Below, one piece after another: positions 37,601 to 45,981 of a stretch of DNA of 64,000 nt (position 1 is the stretch's first letter; every line of letters starts with the position of its first letter). A model generated the notes under the pieces. The model worked only from the letters and a program-made list of their open reading frames with translations. It did not search any database and had not been told where the DNA came from. The translations under genes were made by a program, and so were the position numbers. Source of the stretch: Marivita sp. (GTDB lineage Bacteria; Pseudomonadota; Alphaproteobacteria; Rhodobacterales; Rhodobacteraceae); assembly GCF_022763305.1 (NCBI RefSeq), contig NZ_JALEGT010000019.1, positions 52,791-116,790 of the forward strand. The letters run 5' to 3'.

Positions 37601-38736
37601 GCGCGCCGACACTGGGCATCATCCTGTCCCCCATCACCGGGCAGATCCAACTCTCCAATGGCGCGGCGCAGATCGGGCTGGATGCCCGGGGGAATCATGG
37701 TGGATCGGTCAATGTGGCCGGGCGGCTGGGTCTGACGACGCTGGATGCCGCGATCACGGCAACGCTGGACCGGTTCGGAATCCGCGACCCCGATTTGTAT
37801 GACACGAGCGTCAGCGGTGCGGTGTCGCTGAGTGGACCCATCGGTCGGAACCTCCTCGTCAGCGGAGATCTCCGGCTGAACGAGACCGAGATCCAGGTGC
37901 CCTCGACCGGTGTGTCGGCATTGGGTGATATTCCTCCCATCGACCATTTGGGCGCGACGCGCCCGGTGATTCGGACGCTGGACCGGGCCGGGATTTCGCG
38001 CACTGCAGAAAGTACCGTGCAGGAGTCGCGAGGACCGTCGAGCACGCGTCTGGACATCGTGCTGCGGGCGCCCGGGCAGGTGTTCGTGCGCGGGCGCGGG
38101 CTTGACGCGGAACTGGCAGGTGAATTGCGGCTCACCGGGCCGACCTCGGACATCATCCCGCAAGGCGGGTTCGAGTTGGTGCGCGGGCGGCTCGATATCC
38201 TGAACCAGCGCTTTACGCTGGACGAGGGACGGATTCAGCTGAGCGGCAGTTTCAACCCGGTGCTGCGTTTCGTTGCAGAGACCGATGCCAACGGGATCAC
38301 TGTACGGGTGATCCTCGACGGACCGGCCTCGTCCCCCGATATCTCGTTCTCGTCGAGCCCGGAATTGCCGGAAGACGAAGTTCTGGCCCAACTGCTGTTC
38401 GGGCGCAACCTGTCGAATCTGTCGGCGCTGCAGGCGCTCGAACTGGCCAACGCGGTGGCAACGCTGGCGGGGCGCGGCGGTGTCGGGCTGTTGTCACGGC
38501 TGCGCGACAGTTTCGGGCTGGATGATCTGGACGTGAGCCAGACCGAGGAAGGCGGCACCGCAGTGCGGGCAGGCAAATACATCTCGGACAATATCTATTC
38601 CGACGTGGTTGTCGAAAGCGGGGGTCGGGCCGAGATCAACCTCAACCTGGATGTCACGTCAGACATCACCGCGCGAGGCAGCGTCGACAATACCGGGAAC
38701 TCGTCGCTCGGGATCTTTTTCGAACGGGACTACTGA
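34654..38736 (+). CDS. tamB: TamB translocation/assembly module inner-membrane protein
   Basis: A 1360-residue protein with an N-terminal hydrophobic signal-anchor (LATLLVLLWVPMAGFA), a very long β-rich stretch of AsmA/TamB-type repeats, and the conserved C-terminal TamB (DUF490) domain. The C-terminal motif begins near LRLTGPTSDIIPQGGFELVR, includes GRLDILNQRFTLDEGRIQ, and ends GSVDNTGNSSLGIFFERDY. TamB spans the periplasm as a lipid-conducting β-groove partner of TamA. It starts 1 nt after tamA. Length is normal for alphaproteobacteria. Confidence 0.93.
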   Translation: MRFLATLLVLLWVPMAGFAQDGDDDPGYLAGLLQDSLSGAGRDVRIRGFAGALSSEATVELIAISDGQGEWFRAENVVLDWNRAALFRGVVDVTAFTAERVVVARAPDAGPDVPSAEAEPFSIPELPVSIRIEQIAVDAVELGAPLLGEAATFRITGSAALEGGGADVDFALERTDGKQAQIALAASYEPSSRQLAVDLNAEEAAGGLAATLLGIPGTPSVALTVQGESPVDDFTAEIALATDGAPRITGTVEIAAPAETGAFDVRVDITGDPTPLLTEETRAFFGDDIGLQAQVLRDASGRIELPQFTLRADALSLRGSAVVSESGWLEALDAEGRIANTDGGPVALPFGGGDTRVASVTFDAALDGDLTFDARLEGFETPEATLDVLTLTGRGQIDQESFAQQDGQFALDLTWAAERLGFTDPALAEAVGTDLSGAARVDYQSGQPIRVTGLEANGADYGLSGDATWTAEDAMPLVLDLRVVAEDIARFSAVAGRALDGRVEVAVDGTVAPVSGMIDLVVDGTTVDLAVGQDIADRLLTGVGSARVDVRRDETGTTIRSARVVTPAASIEATGKITSGATAVQFDGVLSNLDRVYPGEAEGAAVLDGSVRLTGTTLRNLELTADLSNDAQPVRLPFGGGMRLETGTVDVTATGGPDGTWEAEVALRDMVSPQISASTLALTGNGTIAQTETGGLVSAGGELRAEASALRLSDARLDQAIGTAPTVTTRFDWQQEGERLTVQSLALNTGSIDVTGSAMVSQTLSAPDAQFALSLLAESLAPLSGLAGQPLRGRADIDVTGTYQDGGDFDVNVTGQGAGLGINNATVDRLLSGVTRFELGATGQGGTLGRLSANVQNPEITARVDGPLSNLQIDARLANVGLIAPDFQGALVVDGTVGQRSDGYAVDVDLDGPGGTTLAVDGRVANGGTANLSVNGSAPLGLANVFIAPRRLNGRATLNLRVAGPLGLSSVSGTITPEGAEFSAPTLGIILSPITGQIQLSNGAAQIGLDARGNHGGSVNVAGRLGLTTLDAAITATLDRFGIRDPDLYDTSVSGAVSLSGPIGRNLLVSGDLRLNETEIQVPSTGVSALGDIPPIDHLGATRPVIRTLDRAGISRTAESTVQESRGPSSTRLDIVLRAPGQVFVRGRGLDAELAGELRLTGPTSDIIPQGGFELVRGRLDILNQRFTLDEGRIQLSGSFNPVLRFVAETDANGITVRVILDGPASSPDISFSSSPELPEDEVLAQLLFGRNLSNLSALQALELANAVATLAGRGGVGLLSRLRDSFGLDDLDVSQTEEGGTAVRAGKYISDNIYSDVVVESGGRAEINLNLDVTSDITARGSVDNTGNSSLGIFFERDY

Positions 38737-38743
38737 CGGGGAC

Positions 38744-38778
38744 CATGGGGAAAAGAGGGTGTGTTTCTTTTCCCCATG
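38744..38778. terminator. Perfect 13-bp hairpin between convergent tamB and Hint gene
   Basis: CATGGGGAAAAGA (38744-38756) and its complement (38766-38778) enclose a 9-nt loop. It starts 7 nt after the tamB stop, where transcripts from tamB and from the minus-strand Hint gene meet. The stem carries its own A/T block, but there is no long T-run outside it. It may terminate both strands or stabilise 3' ends. Confidence 0.65.
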
Positions 38779-38810
38779 CCCACCTGACCATGGCCGGTCC
38801 TGAACCGCGG

Positions 38811-39479
38811 TCAGGCGAAGGTGTGTCTGATGCCTTGGGTGATGTCATGCGTCCCGGCGGCATCCTGCGCCAGAAGGAACATCAAGGCCTCGTCCCGGGT
38901 CAGGTGTCGCACCACATGGCGACCGATCCGGCATTGATCGTAATCGCCCATCGAGAACAGATTGAGGTTATTGCAGGTCGGCGCACACATCTGCCAAAGC
39001 CCACCGGCGATCTGCACCGCGTCGATCTCATCAAAGAAGACGCGGTAAATGAAGGCGCGTGTGGGCGGTGTGTCGGCCAGTTCGATCCCGCGCTCGCCGA
39101 TCAGATCGCCAGCCCTGAGCGATACATGGGTTGTACCAACCAGATCGGAGAACGGAGCGCTTTGCAGGATGACGCGCGTGTCCTGTTGCATCCAGAGATG
39201 TTCATCATTGCCCAACGCGCCTTGCGGCACGATGAGCGGACGTGCCACCGACGGGCAATCGCGGGTGTCCTGCCAGACTTCGTGCGAGCTGAGCCGTGTG
39301 GCGGGGCGATATCCCCCTGACAGCACGGCCCAGCGATCCAGATGGTCGAGGGTCTCAACGGGCTGCCAGCCACTTTCGACATGCACATACGTGCCTTCGA
39401 CGATTCCGCGAATACTACACATTGAACAACCAGCTTCACTTCGCCTGATTGCACAGACCTGTTTCTTGAAGAGAGGCAT
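38811..39479 (-). CDS. Hint-domain-like protein lacking the catalytic residues
   Basis: A 222-residue protein. The segment GTYVHVESGWQPVETLDHLDRW matches the start of a Hint (hedgehog/intein) fold, usually a Cys followed by PGT then a VETL turn. Here the residues before it are SIRGIVE, so the self-splicing Cys is absent. The usual SPQHR-type motif is replaced by MQQDTRVILQ. Many Roseobacter Hint proteins have this shape. It probably keeps the fold without self-cleavage. The N-terminus has three Cys (QVCAIRR, GCSMCSI). I use the ATG giving MPLFKKQV. Function is unknown. Confidence 0.6.
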   Translation of the reverse strand: MPLFKKQVCAIRRSEAGCSMCSIRGIVEGTYVHVESGWQPVETLDHLDRWAVLSGGYRPATRLSSHEVWQDTRDCPSVARPLIVPQGALGNDEHLWMQQDTRVILQSAPFSDLVGTTHVSLRAGDLIGERGIELADTPPTRAFIYRVFFDEIDAVQIAGGLWQMCAPTCNNLNLFSMGDYDQCRIGRHVVRHLTRDEALMFLLAQDAAGTHDITQGIRHTFA

Positions 39480-39720
39480 CTCGGGTTCTTTCTGGAGGAG
39501 GGATGCGGTGACTGTAAAAGCACCGCAAACCCCGTAAACGGGGCGCATACGAAAGAGAGCCGGAGACTCTCGTTCGCGCTTGAAATCGGCAGTTCCGGCA
39601 GGGTTTTCGGGGTCCAAAGGCCTGAATTCGCGACGATGGTCGGGGTTCCGAAGTGCGCTGAGCCGATCGCAATGGAATCAGGCGCAGACGAAGCGGACAT
39701 GTGCATCAGCGCAAAAGGCC

Positions 39721-39749
39721 TTGCAGACTCGGACCATGCTCCGTATACG
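39721..39749 (+). promoter_or_regulatory. Candidate sigma-70-type promoter of the rimP operon
   Basis: TTGCAG (39721-39726) and TATACG (39744-39749) are separated by 17 nt, the optimal spacing. Transcription would start near 39756, about 90 nt before rimP. It is the best such pair in the 365-nt gap, by eye only. Confidence 0.5.
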
Positions 39750-39772
39750 CATCTCAACAGCGGCGTGTTGGC

Positions 39773-39822
39773 TTCGGTCGGCACCCACCGAATTATTCAA
39801 CGGGCCGCGCGCCCGTTTTTTT
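39773..39822 (+). terminator. Intrinsic terminator in the rimP leader (possible attenuator)
   Basis: A hairpin TTCGGT/ACCGAA (39773-39778 with 39787-39792) is followed by a terminator: ACGGGC (39800-39805) pairs with GCCCGT (39811-39816) and a run of seven Ts ends at 39822. The rimP ATG follows 22 nt later. A terminator inside a leader suggests attenuation of the whole rimP–nusA–infB operon, though it could also end an upstream small transcript. Confidence 0.6.
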
Positions 39823-39844
39823 GTGTCTGGAGACCTGCATCACA

Positions 39845-40414
39845 ATGTCTGACCTGATCGCCAAAGCCGCGATGGACCGACGACTGGCCGAGATCGTTGC
39901 CCCTGTCATCGAGGACATGGGGTTCGAACTGGTGCGCATCCGTTTGATGAGCGGCAAGTCGCCCACGCTGCAGATCATGGCCGAACGCCCCGAAGGCGGG
40001 ATCGAGGTCGATGACTGCGCCGCCATCAGCACCGCCGTGAGCGCGACTCTGGATGTCGAGGACCCGATCCTGGATGCCTATACACTGGAAGTGTCGTCGC
40101 CCGGCATCGACCGGCCTTTGACCCGGCTCAAGGACTTCGAGACCTTTGAAGGTTATGAAGCCAAGATCGAGACCTCGGAGATGATCGACGGGCGCAAGCG
40201 CTTCAAGGGTGTGCTGGCCGGGGTCGAGGACGACGAGGTGCTGATCAATATCGAAGAAGGCACCGTTGGGCTGAAGTTCGACTGGCTGACCGATGCCAAG
40301 CTGGTCCTCACCGACGAGCTGATCAAGGAAATGCTGAAGGCCCGCAAGGCGCAGGGCTTTGACGAGACCAAATTTGACGACGTGATTGAGGCCGAAGGGC
40401 CCGAAGAGGAGTAA
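39845..40414 (+). CDS. rimP: Ribosome maturation factor RimP
   Basis: A 189-residue factor needed for 30S subunit maturation. The N-terminal domain begins [20 protein letters not shown] and contains [20 protein letters not shown] and then [20 protein letters not shown], all strongly conserved in RimP. The C-terminal Sm-like domain is acidic-tailed (IEAEGPEEE). I start at the ATG giving [13 protein letters not shown]. It heads the unit rimP–nusA–ylxR–infB, with nusA only 5 nt downstream, and lies 22 nt behind an intrinsic terminator. Confidence 0.95.
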   Translation: MSDLIAKAAMDRRLAEIVAPVIEDMGFELVRIRLMSGKSPTLQIMAERPEGGIEVDDCAAISTAVSATLDVEDPILDAYTLEVSSPGIDRPLTRLKDFETFEGYEAKIETSEMIDGRKRFKGVLAGVEDDEVLINIEEGTVGLKFDWLTDAKLVLTDELIKEMLKARKAQGFDETKFDDVIEAEGPEEE

Positions 40415-40419
40415 ACCGC

Positions 40420-42102
40420 ATGGCAATCACTTCCGCCAACCAGTTGGAACTGCTGCAGACCGCCGAAGCGGTGGCGCGCGAGAAGATGATCGACCCCGGA
40501 CTGGTCGTCGAGGCGATGGAAGAAAGCCTCGCCCGTGCTGCCAAGTCGCGTTACGGGTCCGAGATGGACATCCGCGTGAAGATCGACCGCAAGACCGGTC
40601 GCGCGACCTTTACCCGCGTCCGCACCGTGGTCGATGAAGAAGAGTACGAGAACTACCAGGCGGAGTTCACGATCGACAGCGCCAAGCCCTATTTCGAGGC
40701 ACCGAAGCCGAACCAGAACGCGGTCTGGATGCGGGATGGTCAGGCGCTGACCGATTTCGCGGGTGGCCCGCAGGTGGGCGACATGTTCACCGAGGAAGTG
40801 CCCCCGGTGGAAATGGGCCGGATCGCGGCACAGTCGGCCAAGCAAGTGATCCTGCAGAAGGTGCGCGAAGCCGAGCGTGACCGTCAGTACGAAGAATTCA
40901 AGGATCGCGCGGGCACCATCATCAACGGTGTGGTCAAGCGCGAGGAATACGGCAACGTCATCGTCGATGTGGGCCGGGGCGAAGGCATCCTGCGCCGCAA
41001 CGAAAAGATCGGCCGCGAAAGCTATCGCAATGGCGACCGCATCCGCTGCTACATCAAGGACGTGCGTCGCGAGACCCGTGGTCCGCAGATCTTCCTGTCG
41101 CGGACCGCGCCCGAGTTCATGGCGGAACTGTTCAAGATGGAAGTGCCGGAAATCTATGACGGCATCATCGAGATCAAGGCGGTTGCCCGTGATCCGGGAT
41201 CGCGCGCGAAGATCGCCGTCATTTCCTATGACGGGTCGATCGACCCGGTTGGGGCCTGCGTTGGTATGCGCGGTTCGCGTGTTCAGGCGGTTGTGAACGA
41301 ACTGCAGGGCGAAAAGATCGACATCATCCCGTGGAACGAAGATGTGCCGACCTTCCTTGTGAACGCGTTGCAGCCTGCGGAAGTGAGCAAGGTGGTTCTG
41401 GACGAAGACGCGGAGCGCATCGAAGTCGTCGTACCGGATGAGCAGCTGTCGCTCGCCATCGGTCGCCGCGGTCAGAACGTGCGTCTGGCGTCGCAGCTGA
41501 CGGGCCTCGACATCGACATCATGACCGAGGAAGAGGAATCGCAACGTCGTCAGAAAGAGTTCGAAGAGCGCACGCAGCTGTTCATGGACACTCTGGATCT
41601 GGACGAGTTCTTTGCCCAGCTTCTGGTGGCCGAAGGCTTTACCAACCTTGAAGAAGTCGCCTATGTCGAGCTGGACGAACTTCTGGTCATCGACGGTGTG
41701 GACGAAGGCACCGCCGAGGAGCTTCAGACCCGTGCCCGCGAATACCTTGAAGAGCAGGCCAAGAAGGCGCTGGAAAACGCCCGTGCGCTGGGTGCCGATG
41801 ACAGCCTGATCAATTTCGAAGGTCTGACACCGCAGATGATCGAAGTGCTGGCCAAGGATGGCGTCAAGACGCTCGAGGATTTTGCGACCTGCGCGGATTG
41901 GGAGTTGGCCGGTGGCTGGACGACCGAAAACGGCGAGCGTCACAAGGACGAAGGTCTGCTGGAGCCCTTCGACATGTCGCTGGACGAAGCACAGCATCTG
42001 GTCATGACCGCGCGCGTTCTTCTGGGCTGGGTCGATCCGACCGAGCTTGAGGAAGAGACCGAAGGCGAAGACCTTGGCGATATGGAAGACGAGCAGGCCT
42101 GA
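40420..42102 (+). CDS. nusA: Transcription termination/antitermination factor NusA
   Basis: A 560-residue protein with the RNAP-binding N-terminal domain, an S1 domain ([20 protein letters not shown]), two KH domains ([20 protein letters not shown] and [20 protein letters not shown]), and a helix-hairpin-helix C-terminal part with acidic repeats. NusA modulates pausing, termination and antitermination. The gene follows rimP after 5 nt with an AGAGGAG ribosome site, and ylxR follows 30 nt later. In E. coli nusA controls its own operon; the leader terminator before rimP makes the same loop conceivable here. Confidence 0.96.
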   Translation: MAITSANQLELLQTAEAVAREKMIDPGLVVEAMEESLARAAKSRYGSEMDIRVKIDRKTGRATFTRVRTVVDEEEYENYQAEFTIDSAKPYFEAPKPNQNAVWMRDGQALTDFAGGPQVGDMFTEEVPPVEMGRIAAQSAKQVILQKVREAERDRQYEEFKDRAGTIINGVVKREEYGNVIVDVGRGEGILRRNEKIGRESYRNGDRIRCYIKDVRRETRGPQIFLSRTAPEFMAELFKMEVPEIYDGIIEIKAVARDPGSRAKIAVISYDGSIDPVGACVGMRGSRVQAVVNELQGEKIDIIPWNEDVPTFLVNALQPAEVSKVVLDEDAERIEVVVPDEQLSLAIGRRGQNVRLASQLTGLDIDIMTEEEESQRRQKEFEERTQLFMDTLDLDEFFAQLLVAEGFTNLEEVAYVELDELLVIDGVDEGTAEELQTRAREYLEEQAKKALENARALGADDSLINFEGLTPQMIEVLAKDGVKTLEDFATCADWELAGGWTTENGERHKDEGLLEPFDMSLDEAQHLVMTARVLLGWVDPTELEEETEGEDLGDMEDEQA

Positions 42103-42132
42103 CCTGCCTTGACTTGAGGGACGACGACAGAC

Positions 42133-42780
42133 GTGACACGCGGCGGAAGAGACAAGGATCGGGAGAGCGGACCGGAACGCAAGTGCATTGCGACCGGAGA
42201 GGTGCGCCCGAAGGCCGAGCTGATCCGTTTTGTCGTCGGTCCCGACGATCAACTGGTTCCCGACCTGGCGGAAAAGCTGCCGGGTCGGGGTATCTGGGTG
42301 ACGGCAACGCGCACCGCCCTTGAAACGGCGGTGAAAAAGAACATGTTTCACAGGGCAGCGAAAACGCAACTGCGCGTCTCCGACAGCCTTGTTTCCGATA
42401 TCGAGCAGCAGCTTGCACGCCGTGTTATCGATCTGATAAGTCTCAGCCGCAAATCCGGCGTGGCGGTTTCTGGCTATGAAAAGGTCAAGGACGTCCTGTC
42501 CAAGGAAACAGCCGAAGTGCTGTTGCAGGCGACCGATGGATCGAGTCGCGGGAAATCGAAACTCAGCACGCCGCACTACGGCCATTACATCGGCTGGCTC
42601 ACGGCGGACGAGCTTGGAATGGCCTTTGGGCGACAAACTGTGATACATGCCGCGCTTGGCGCTGGTGGACTCACGCAACGTGTTGTAGAGGAAGCCCAAA
42701 GATTGAAGGGCTTTCGCATCGGAACGTCTGATGCAAAGACAGCGGCAGGGGCCGCTGGGAAGGAAAAAAGAGCTAAATGA
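42133..42780 (+). CDS. YlxR/DUF448-family RNA-binding protein with L7Ae-like C-terminus
   Basis: A 215-residue protein. The N-terminus carries the DUF448 signature [18 protein letters not shown] and [19 protein letters not shown]. The C-terminal part resembles the L7Ae/YlxQ fold ([20 protein letters not shown]). Both parts bind RNA; the family is thought to act in ribosome assembly or nucleoid-associated regulation. The start is GTG, and the gene overlaps infB by 4 nt (ATGA). Position between nusA and infB is the standard arrangement. Confidence 0.9.
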   Translation: MTRGGRDKDRESGPERKCIATGEVRPKAELIRFVVGPDDQLVPDLAEKLPGRGIWVTATRTALETAVKKNMFHRAAKTQLRVSDSLVSDIEQQLARRVIDLISLSRKSGVAVSGYEKVKDVLSKETAEVLLQATDGSSRGKSKLSTPHYGHYIGWLTADELGMAFGRQTVIHAALGAGGLTQRVVEEAQRLKGFRIGTSDAKTAAGAAGKEKRAK

Positions 42781-45266
42781 GCGATAACGACGGCAAAAAG
42801 ACATTGGGTTTGCGCGGCGGTCCCCGTTCCGGGAACGTGAAGCAGAGCTTTAGCCACGGACGGACCAAGAACGTCGTGGTCGAGACCAAGCGCAAGCGCG
42901 TTGTGGTGCCGAAACCCGGCGCGTCCCAGTCTGCCTCGGGCGGGTCTGCCAGCGCGGCTGTGGCCGCAGCGGGGAACAAACGCCCCGCAGGCATTTCCGA
43001 TGCGGAGATGGAACGCCGGTTGAAGGCGCTTCAGGCCGCGAAGGCCCGCGAAGGCGAAGAAGCCGCGCAGCGCGAAGCCGAAGAGAAAGCCCGCGCTGAA
43101 GAGCGCGAGCGGATGCGCGCCGAAAAAGAGGCCAAGGAGCGCGAGCAGCGCGAGGCCGAAGAGCGTGCGCGCCAGAAGGCCGAAGAAGAAGAGCGCAAGG
43201 CGCGTGAAGCCGCGGAAGCGGCCAAGCAGGCCGAGGCCGCACCGGCTGAACCGGCTGTGTCGCGTCAATCCGCTGCCGGCCCGAAACCCGCGCAGCAGCC
43301 TGCGCCGCGCAAGGTCGAACGGGAACGCGAAGAGCAGCGCGGCCGCCGCAAGGGCGACGATTCCGAGCGTCGCTCCGGCAAGCTGACGCTGAATCAGGCG
43401 CTGGGTGGCGAAGGTGGCCGTCAGAAATCCATGGCGGCGATGAAGCGCAAGCAGGAGCGGGCGCGTCAGAAGGCCATGGGCGGCAACCAGCCGCGCGAAA
43501 AGGTCGTGCGCGACGTGCAGCTGCCCGAAGCGATCACGGTGGCCGAACTGGCCAACCGGATGGCCGAACGTGTGGGCGATGTGGTCAAGGCGCTGATGCA
43601 GAACGGCATCATGGCGACCCAGAACCAGACCATCGACGCAGATACTGCGGAACTCATTATCGAAGAGTTCGGTCACAAGGTGACGCGCGTTTCGGATGCC
43701 GATGTGGAGGATGTGATCAAGGAGGTCGAGGACGCTCCGGAAGACCTCAAGCCGCGTCCGCCGGTCATCACGATCATGGGTCACGTCGACCACGGCAAGA
43801 CGTCGCTGCTAGATGCGATCCGCGAAACCAACGTGACGTCGGGCGAAGCGGGCGGGATCACGCAGCATATCGGCGCCTATCAGGTGACGACGAAGGATGG
43901 CGCAGTTCTGACCTTCCTCGACACTCCGGGCCACGCGGCGTTTACGTCGATGCGGTCGCGCGGTGCTCAGGTGACTGACATCGTCGTTCTCGTGGTTGCA
44001 GCGGATGATGCGGTGATGCCGCAGACGGTTGAGGCCATCAACCACGCGAAAGCGGCCAAGGTGCCGATGATCGTGGCGATCAACAAGATCGACAAACCAA
44101 GCGCCAACCCGACCAAGGTGCGGACCGACCTCTTGCAACACGAAGTTGTCGTGGAGCAGATGTCCGGTGATGTGCAGGACGTGGAAGTGTCGGCGCATAC
44201 CGGTCAGGGCCTGTCGGACCTGCTCGAAGCGATCGCGCTGCAGGCGGAGATCCTCGAACTCAAGGCAAACCCGGATCGGTCGGCGCAGGGTGCGGTGATC
44301 GAAGCGCAGCTTGACGTGGGCCGTGGCCCGGTGGCGACTGTTCTGATCCAGACCGGGACGCTGCGTCAGGGCGACATCTTCGTCGTGGGCGAGCAGTACG
44401 GCAAGGTCCGGGCGCTGATCAACGACAAGGGCGAACGCGTCAAGGAAGCCGGTCCGTCGGTACCTGTCGAGGTGTTGGGTCTGAACGGCACACCCGAAGC
44501 GGGTGACGTGCTGAACGTGACCGAAACCGAAGCGCAGGCGCGCGAGATCGCGGAATACCGTGCGAACGTCGCAAAAGAAAAGCGGGCTGCCCTTGGTGCG
44601 GCGACAACGCTGGAACAGCTCATGAAAAAGGCGAAGGACGACGAGAACGTCTCCGAGCTTCCTGTGCTGGTCAAGGCGGATGTGCAGGGGTCGGCGGAAG
44701 CGATCGTTCAGGCGCTGGAGAAAGTCGGCAACGACGAAGTGCGCGTGCGCGTGCTGCATTCGGGCGTGGGTGCCATCACCGAAACCGATATCGGCCTTGC
44801 CGAAGCGTCGGGTTGTCCCGTCATCGGGTTCAACGTGCGTGCCAATGCGTCTGCGCGGAATACGGCGAACCAGAAGGGCGTCGAGATCCGCTATTACAGC
44901 GTGATCTACGACCTTGTGGACGATGTGAAAGCGGCGGCGTCTGGTCTGCTTAGCGCCGAGATCAAGGAGACCTTCATCGGCTATGCCGAGATCAAGGAAG
45001 TCTTCAAGGTGTCGAACGTGGGCAAGGTCGCGGGCTGTCTGGTCACCGAAGGTGTGGCCCGCCGCAGCGCCGGTGTGCGCCTGCTGCGCGACAACGTGGT
45101 GATCCACGAAGGCACGCTCAAGACGCTCAAGCGCTTCAAGGACGAGGTTCCCGAGGTGCAATCCGGTCAGGAATGCGGGATGGCATTCGAGAATTACGAC
45201 GATATCCGCGAGGGCGATGTCATCGAAATCTTCGAGCGTCAGGAAGTGGAACGCACGCTGGATTGA
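42777..45266 (+). CDS. infB: Translation initiation factor IF-2
   Basis: An 829-residue GTPase that brings initiator tRNA to the 30S subunit. The N-terminus has a long Ala/Glu/Arg-rich coil (about residues 75-200), as in other large IF-2 proteins. The G domain begins [18 protein letters not shown] at residue 335, with DTPGHAAF (G3) and NKIDKPS (G4). Domains II-IV include the [18 protein letters not shown] segment and the C-terminal [18 protein letters not shown]. It overlaps ylxR by 4 nt and ends before a bidirectional terminator. Confidence 0.97.
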   Translation: MSDNDGKKTLGLRGGPRSGNVKQSFSHGRTKNVVVETKRKRVVVPKPGASQSASGGSASAAVAAAGNKRPAGISDAEMERRLKALQAAKAREGEEAAQREAEEKARAEERERMRAEKEAKEREQREAEERARQKAEEEERKAREAAEAAKQAEAAPAEPAVSRQSAAGPKPAQQPAPRKVEREREEQRGRRKGDDSERRSGKLTLNQALGGEGGRQKSMAAMKRKQERARQKAMGGNQPREKVVRDVQLPEAITVAELANRMAERVGDVVKALMQNGIMATQNQTIDADTAELIIEEFGHKVTRVSDADVEDVIKEVEDAPEDLKPRPPVITIMGHVDHGKTSLLDAIRETNVTSGEAGGITQHIGAYQVTTKDGAVLTFLDTPGHAAFTSMRSRGAQVTDIVVLVVAADDAVMPQTVEAINHAKAAKVPMIVAINKIDKPSANPTKVRTDLLQHEVVVEQMSGDVQDVEVSAHTGQGLSDLLEAIALQAEILELKANPDRSAQGAVIEAQLDVGRGPVATVLIQTGTLRQGDIFVVGEQYGKVRALINDKGERVKEAGPSVPVEVLGLNGTPEAGDVLNVTETEAQAREIAEYRANVAKEKRAALGAATTLEQLMKKAKDDENVSELPVLVKADVQGSAEAIVQALEKVGNDEVRVRVLHSGVGAITETDIGLAEASGCPVIGFNVRANASARNTANQKGVEIRYYSVIYDLVDDVKAAASGLLSAEIKETFIGYAEIKEVFKVSNVGKVAGCLVTEGVARRSAGVRLLRDNVVIHEGTLKTLKRFKDEVPEVQSGQECGMAFENYDDIREGDVIEIFERQEVERTLD

Positions 45267-45288
45267 TCCGGCGTGTCACCAGACACAG

Positions 45289-45317
45289 AAAAGGGCAGCG
45301 TCACCGCTGCCCTTTTT
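45289..45317. terminator. Bidirectional terminator after infB
   Basis: AAAAGGGCAGCG (45289-45300) pairs perfectly over 12 bp with 45305-45316, loop TCAC, and a T-rich tail follows. The A-run on the left gives a U-tract for minus-strand transcripts. It separates infB from the small minus-strand gene at 45341-45475. Confidence 0.93.
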
Positions 45318-45340
45318 CTTTTTCCGATGATCCCGAAGGA

Positions 45341-45475
45341 TCAGCCGCGCGATGCGACCGGCAGACCTGTAAAGATGCGGCTTCCGACGCGGACAGAAAT
45401 GCGCCCATCGGGCAGGGTCTTTTCAAGAATCCCCTGCACAGACATGCAACTTCCGATGATGATTGTTCTCAGCAT
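45341..45475 (-). CDS. 44-residue conserved-looking small protein
   Basis: A minus-strand frame of 44 codons with an ATG nine or so bases after GGGGGAG. It encodes MLRTIIIGSCMSVQGILEKT followed by LPDGRISVRVGSRIFTGLPV and ASRG. The pattern (short β-strand, Gly-Ser-Cys, then a DGRI-V-V-G turn) resembles a tiny β-barrel. I recall similar short proteins in other Rhodobacterales. It lies between infB and mutT, convergent with infB and sharing the terminator. Function unknown. Because it is short it is easily missed in annotation. Confidence 0.6.
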   Translation of the reverse strand: MLRTIIIGSCMSVQGILEKTLPDGRISVRVGSRIFTGLPVASRG

Positions 45476-45582
45476 GTCAAATCTCCCCCAAGGTCTAACA
45501 CAGTTTAAGTAGAACGCCGCCTTATTCTTTGCCAGAAAAAAAGACGTCCGCCCGCAAGTTTTGCGCGTTTGGGACGATTTGG

Positions 45583-45981
45583 TCAGAGCCAGTCACGTAG
45601 AATCGGGATCAAGGGGATATCCGCCGGAGGCATGGGATAGTCCTTGAGCTGATTGGCCCGCACCCATTTGAGTGCCTGTCCCTCACGTGATTCGGGGGTG
45701 CCGTTCCACTTGCGGCAGGCAAAGAGCGGCATCAGCAGGTGGAACTTCTCGTAGCTGTGCGAGGCGAAGGTGAGCGGGGCAAGACAGCTTTGCCACGTGT
45801 CGATGCCCAGTTCTTCGTGTAGTTCGCGGATCAGCGCCTGTTCGGGGGTCTCACCGGGTTCGACTTTGCCGCCGGGGAATTCCCACAGGCCCGCCATGGA
45901 TTTGCCTTCGGGCCGCTGGGCCAGAAGGATGCGCCCATCGGGGTCGATGAGCGCAACCGCGGAAACAAGAACAACGGTCAC
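45583..45981 (-). CDS. mutT: NUDIX hydrolase, MutT type (8-oxo-dGTP diphosphatase)
   Basis: A 132-residue enzyme with the full Nudix box: GGKVEPGETPEQALIRELHE, then ELGI. MutT removes 8-oxo-dGTP from the nucleotide pool and so prevents A·T to C·G changes. The likely start is the GTG that overlaps the argJ stop as GTGA, giving MTVVLVSAVALIDPDGRIL; the longer frame into argJ is unsupported. Translational coupling to argJ is probable. The 107-nt stretch between it and the 44-codon gene shows no clear element. Confidence 0.9.
   Translation of the reverse strand: MTVVLVSAVALIDPDGRILLAQRPEGKSMAGLWEFPGGKVEPGETPEQALIRELHEELGIDTWQSCLAPLTFASHSYEKFHLLMPLFACRKWNGTPESREGQALKWVRANQLKDYPMPPADIPLIPILRDWL

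Larger units (their letters stand above)
39480..39844. other. 365-nt gene-free region ahead of rimP
   Basis: No convincing gene is seen in either strand. Three consecutive hairpins lie at 39505-39526 (GCGGTG/CACCGC), 39530-39543 (CCCCG/CGGGG) and 39555-39571 (GAGAG/CTCTC). They are in the 5' region of the minus-strand Hint gene. The right part holds a promoter candidate and a terminator-containing leader for rimP. The open frames through here have no recognisable product. I looked for a tRNA and found none. Confidence 0.55.

Noticed and set aside
39480..39844. tRNA or 6S-type RNA in the gap before rimP
   Set aside because: No T-loop, acceptor pairing or CCA-end pattern is visible, and the structured part matches only short hairpins.
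40153..42804. 883-codon minus-strand frame over nusA and ylxR
   Set aside because: Shadow of the conserved nusA frame; high-GC antisense frames of this length are common in such genomes.
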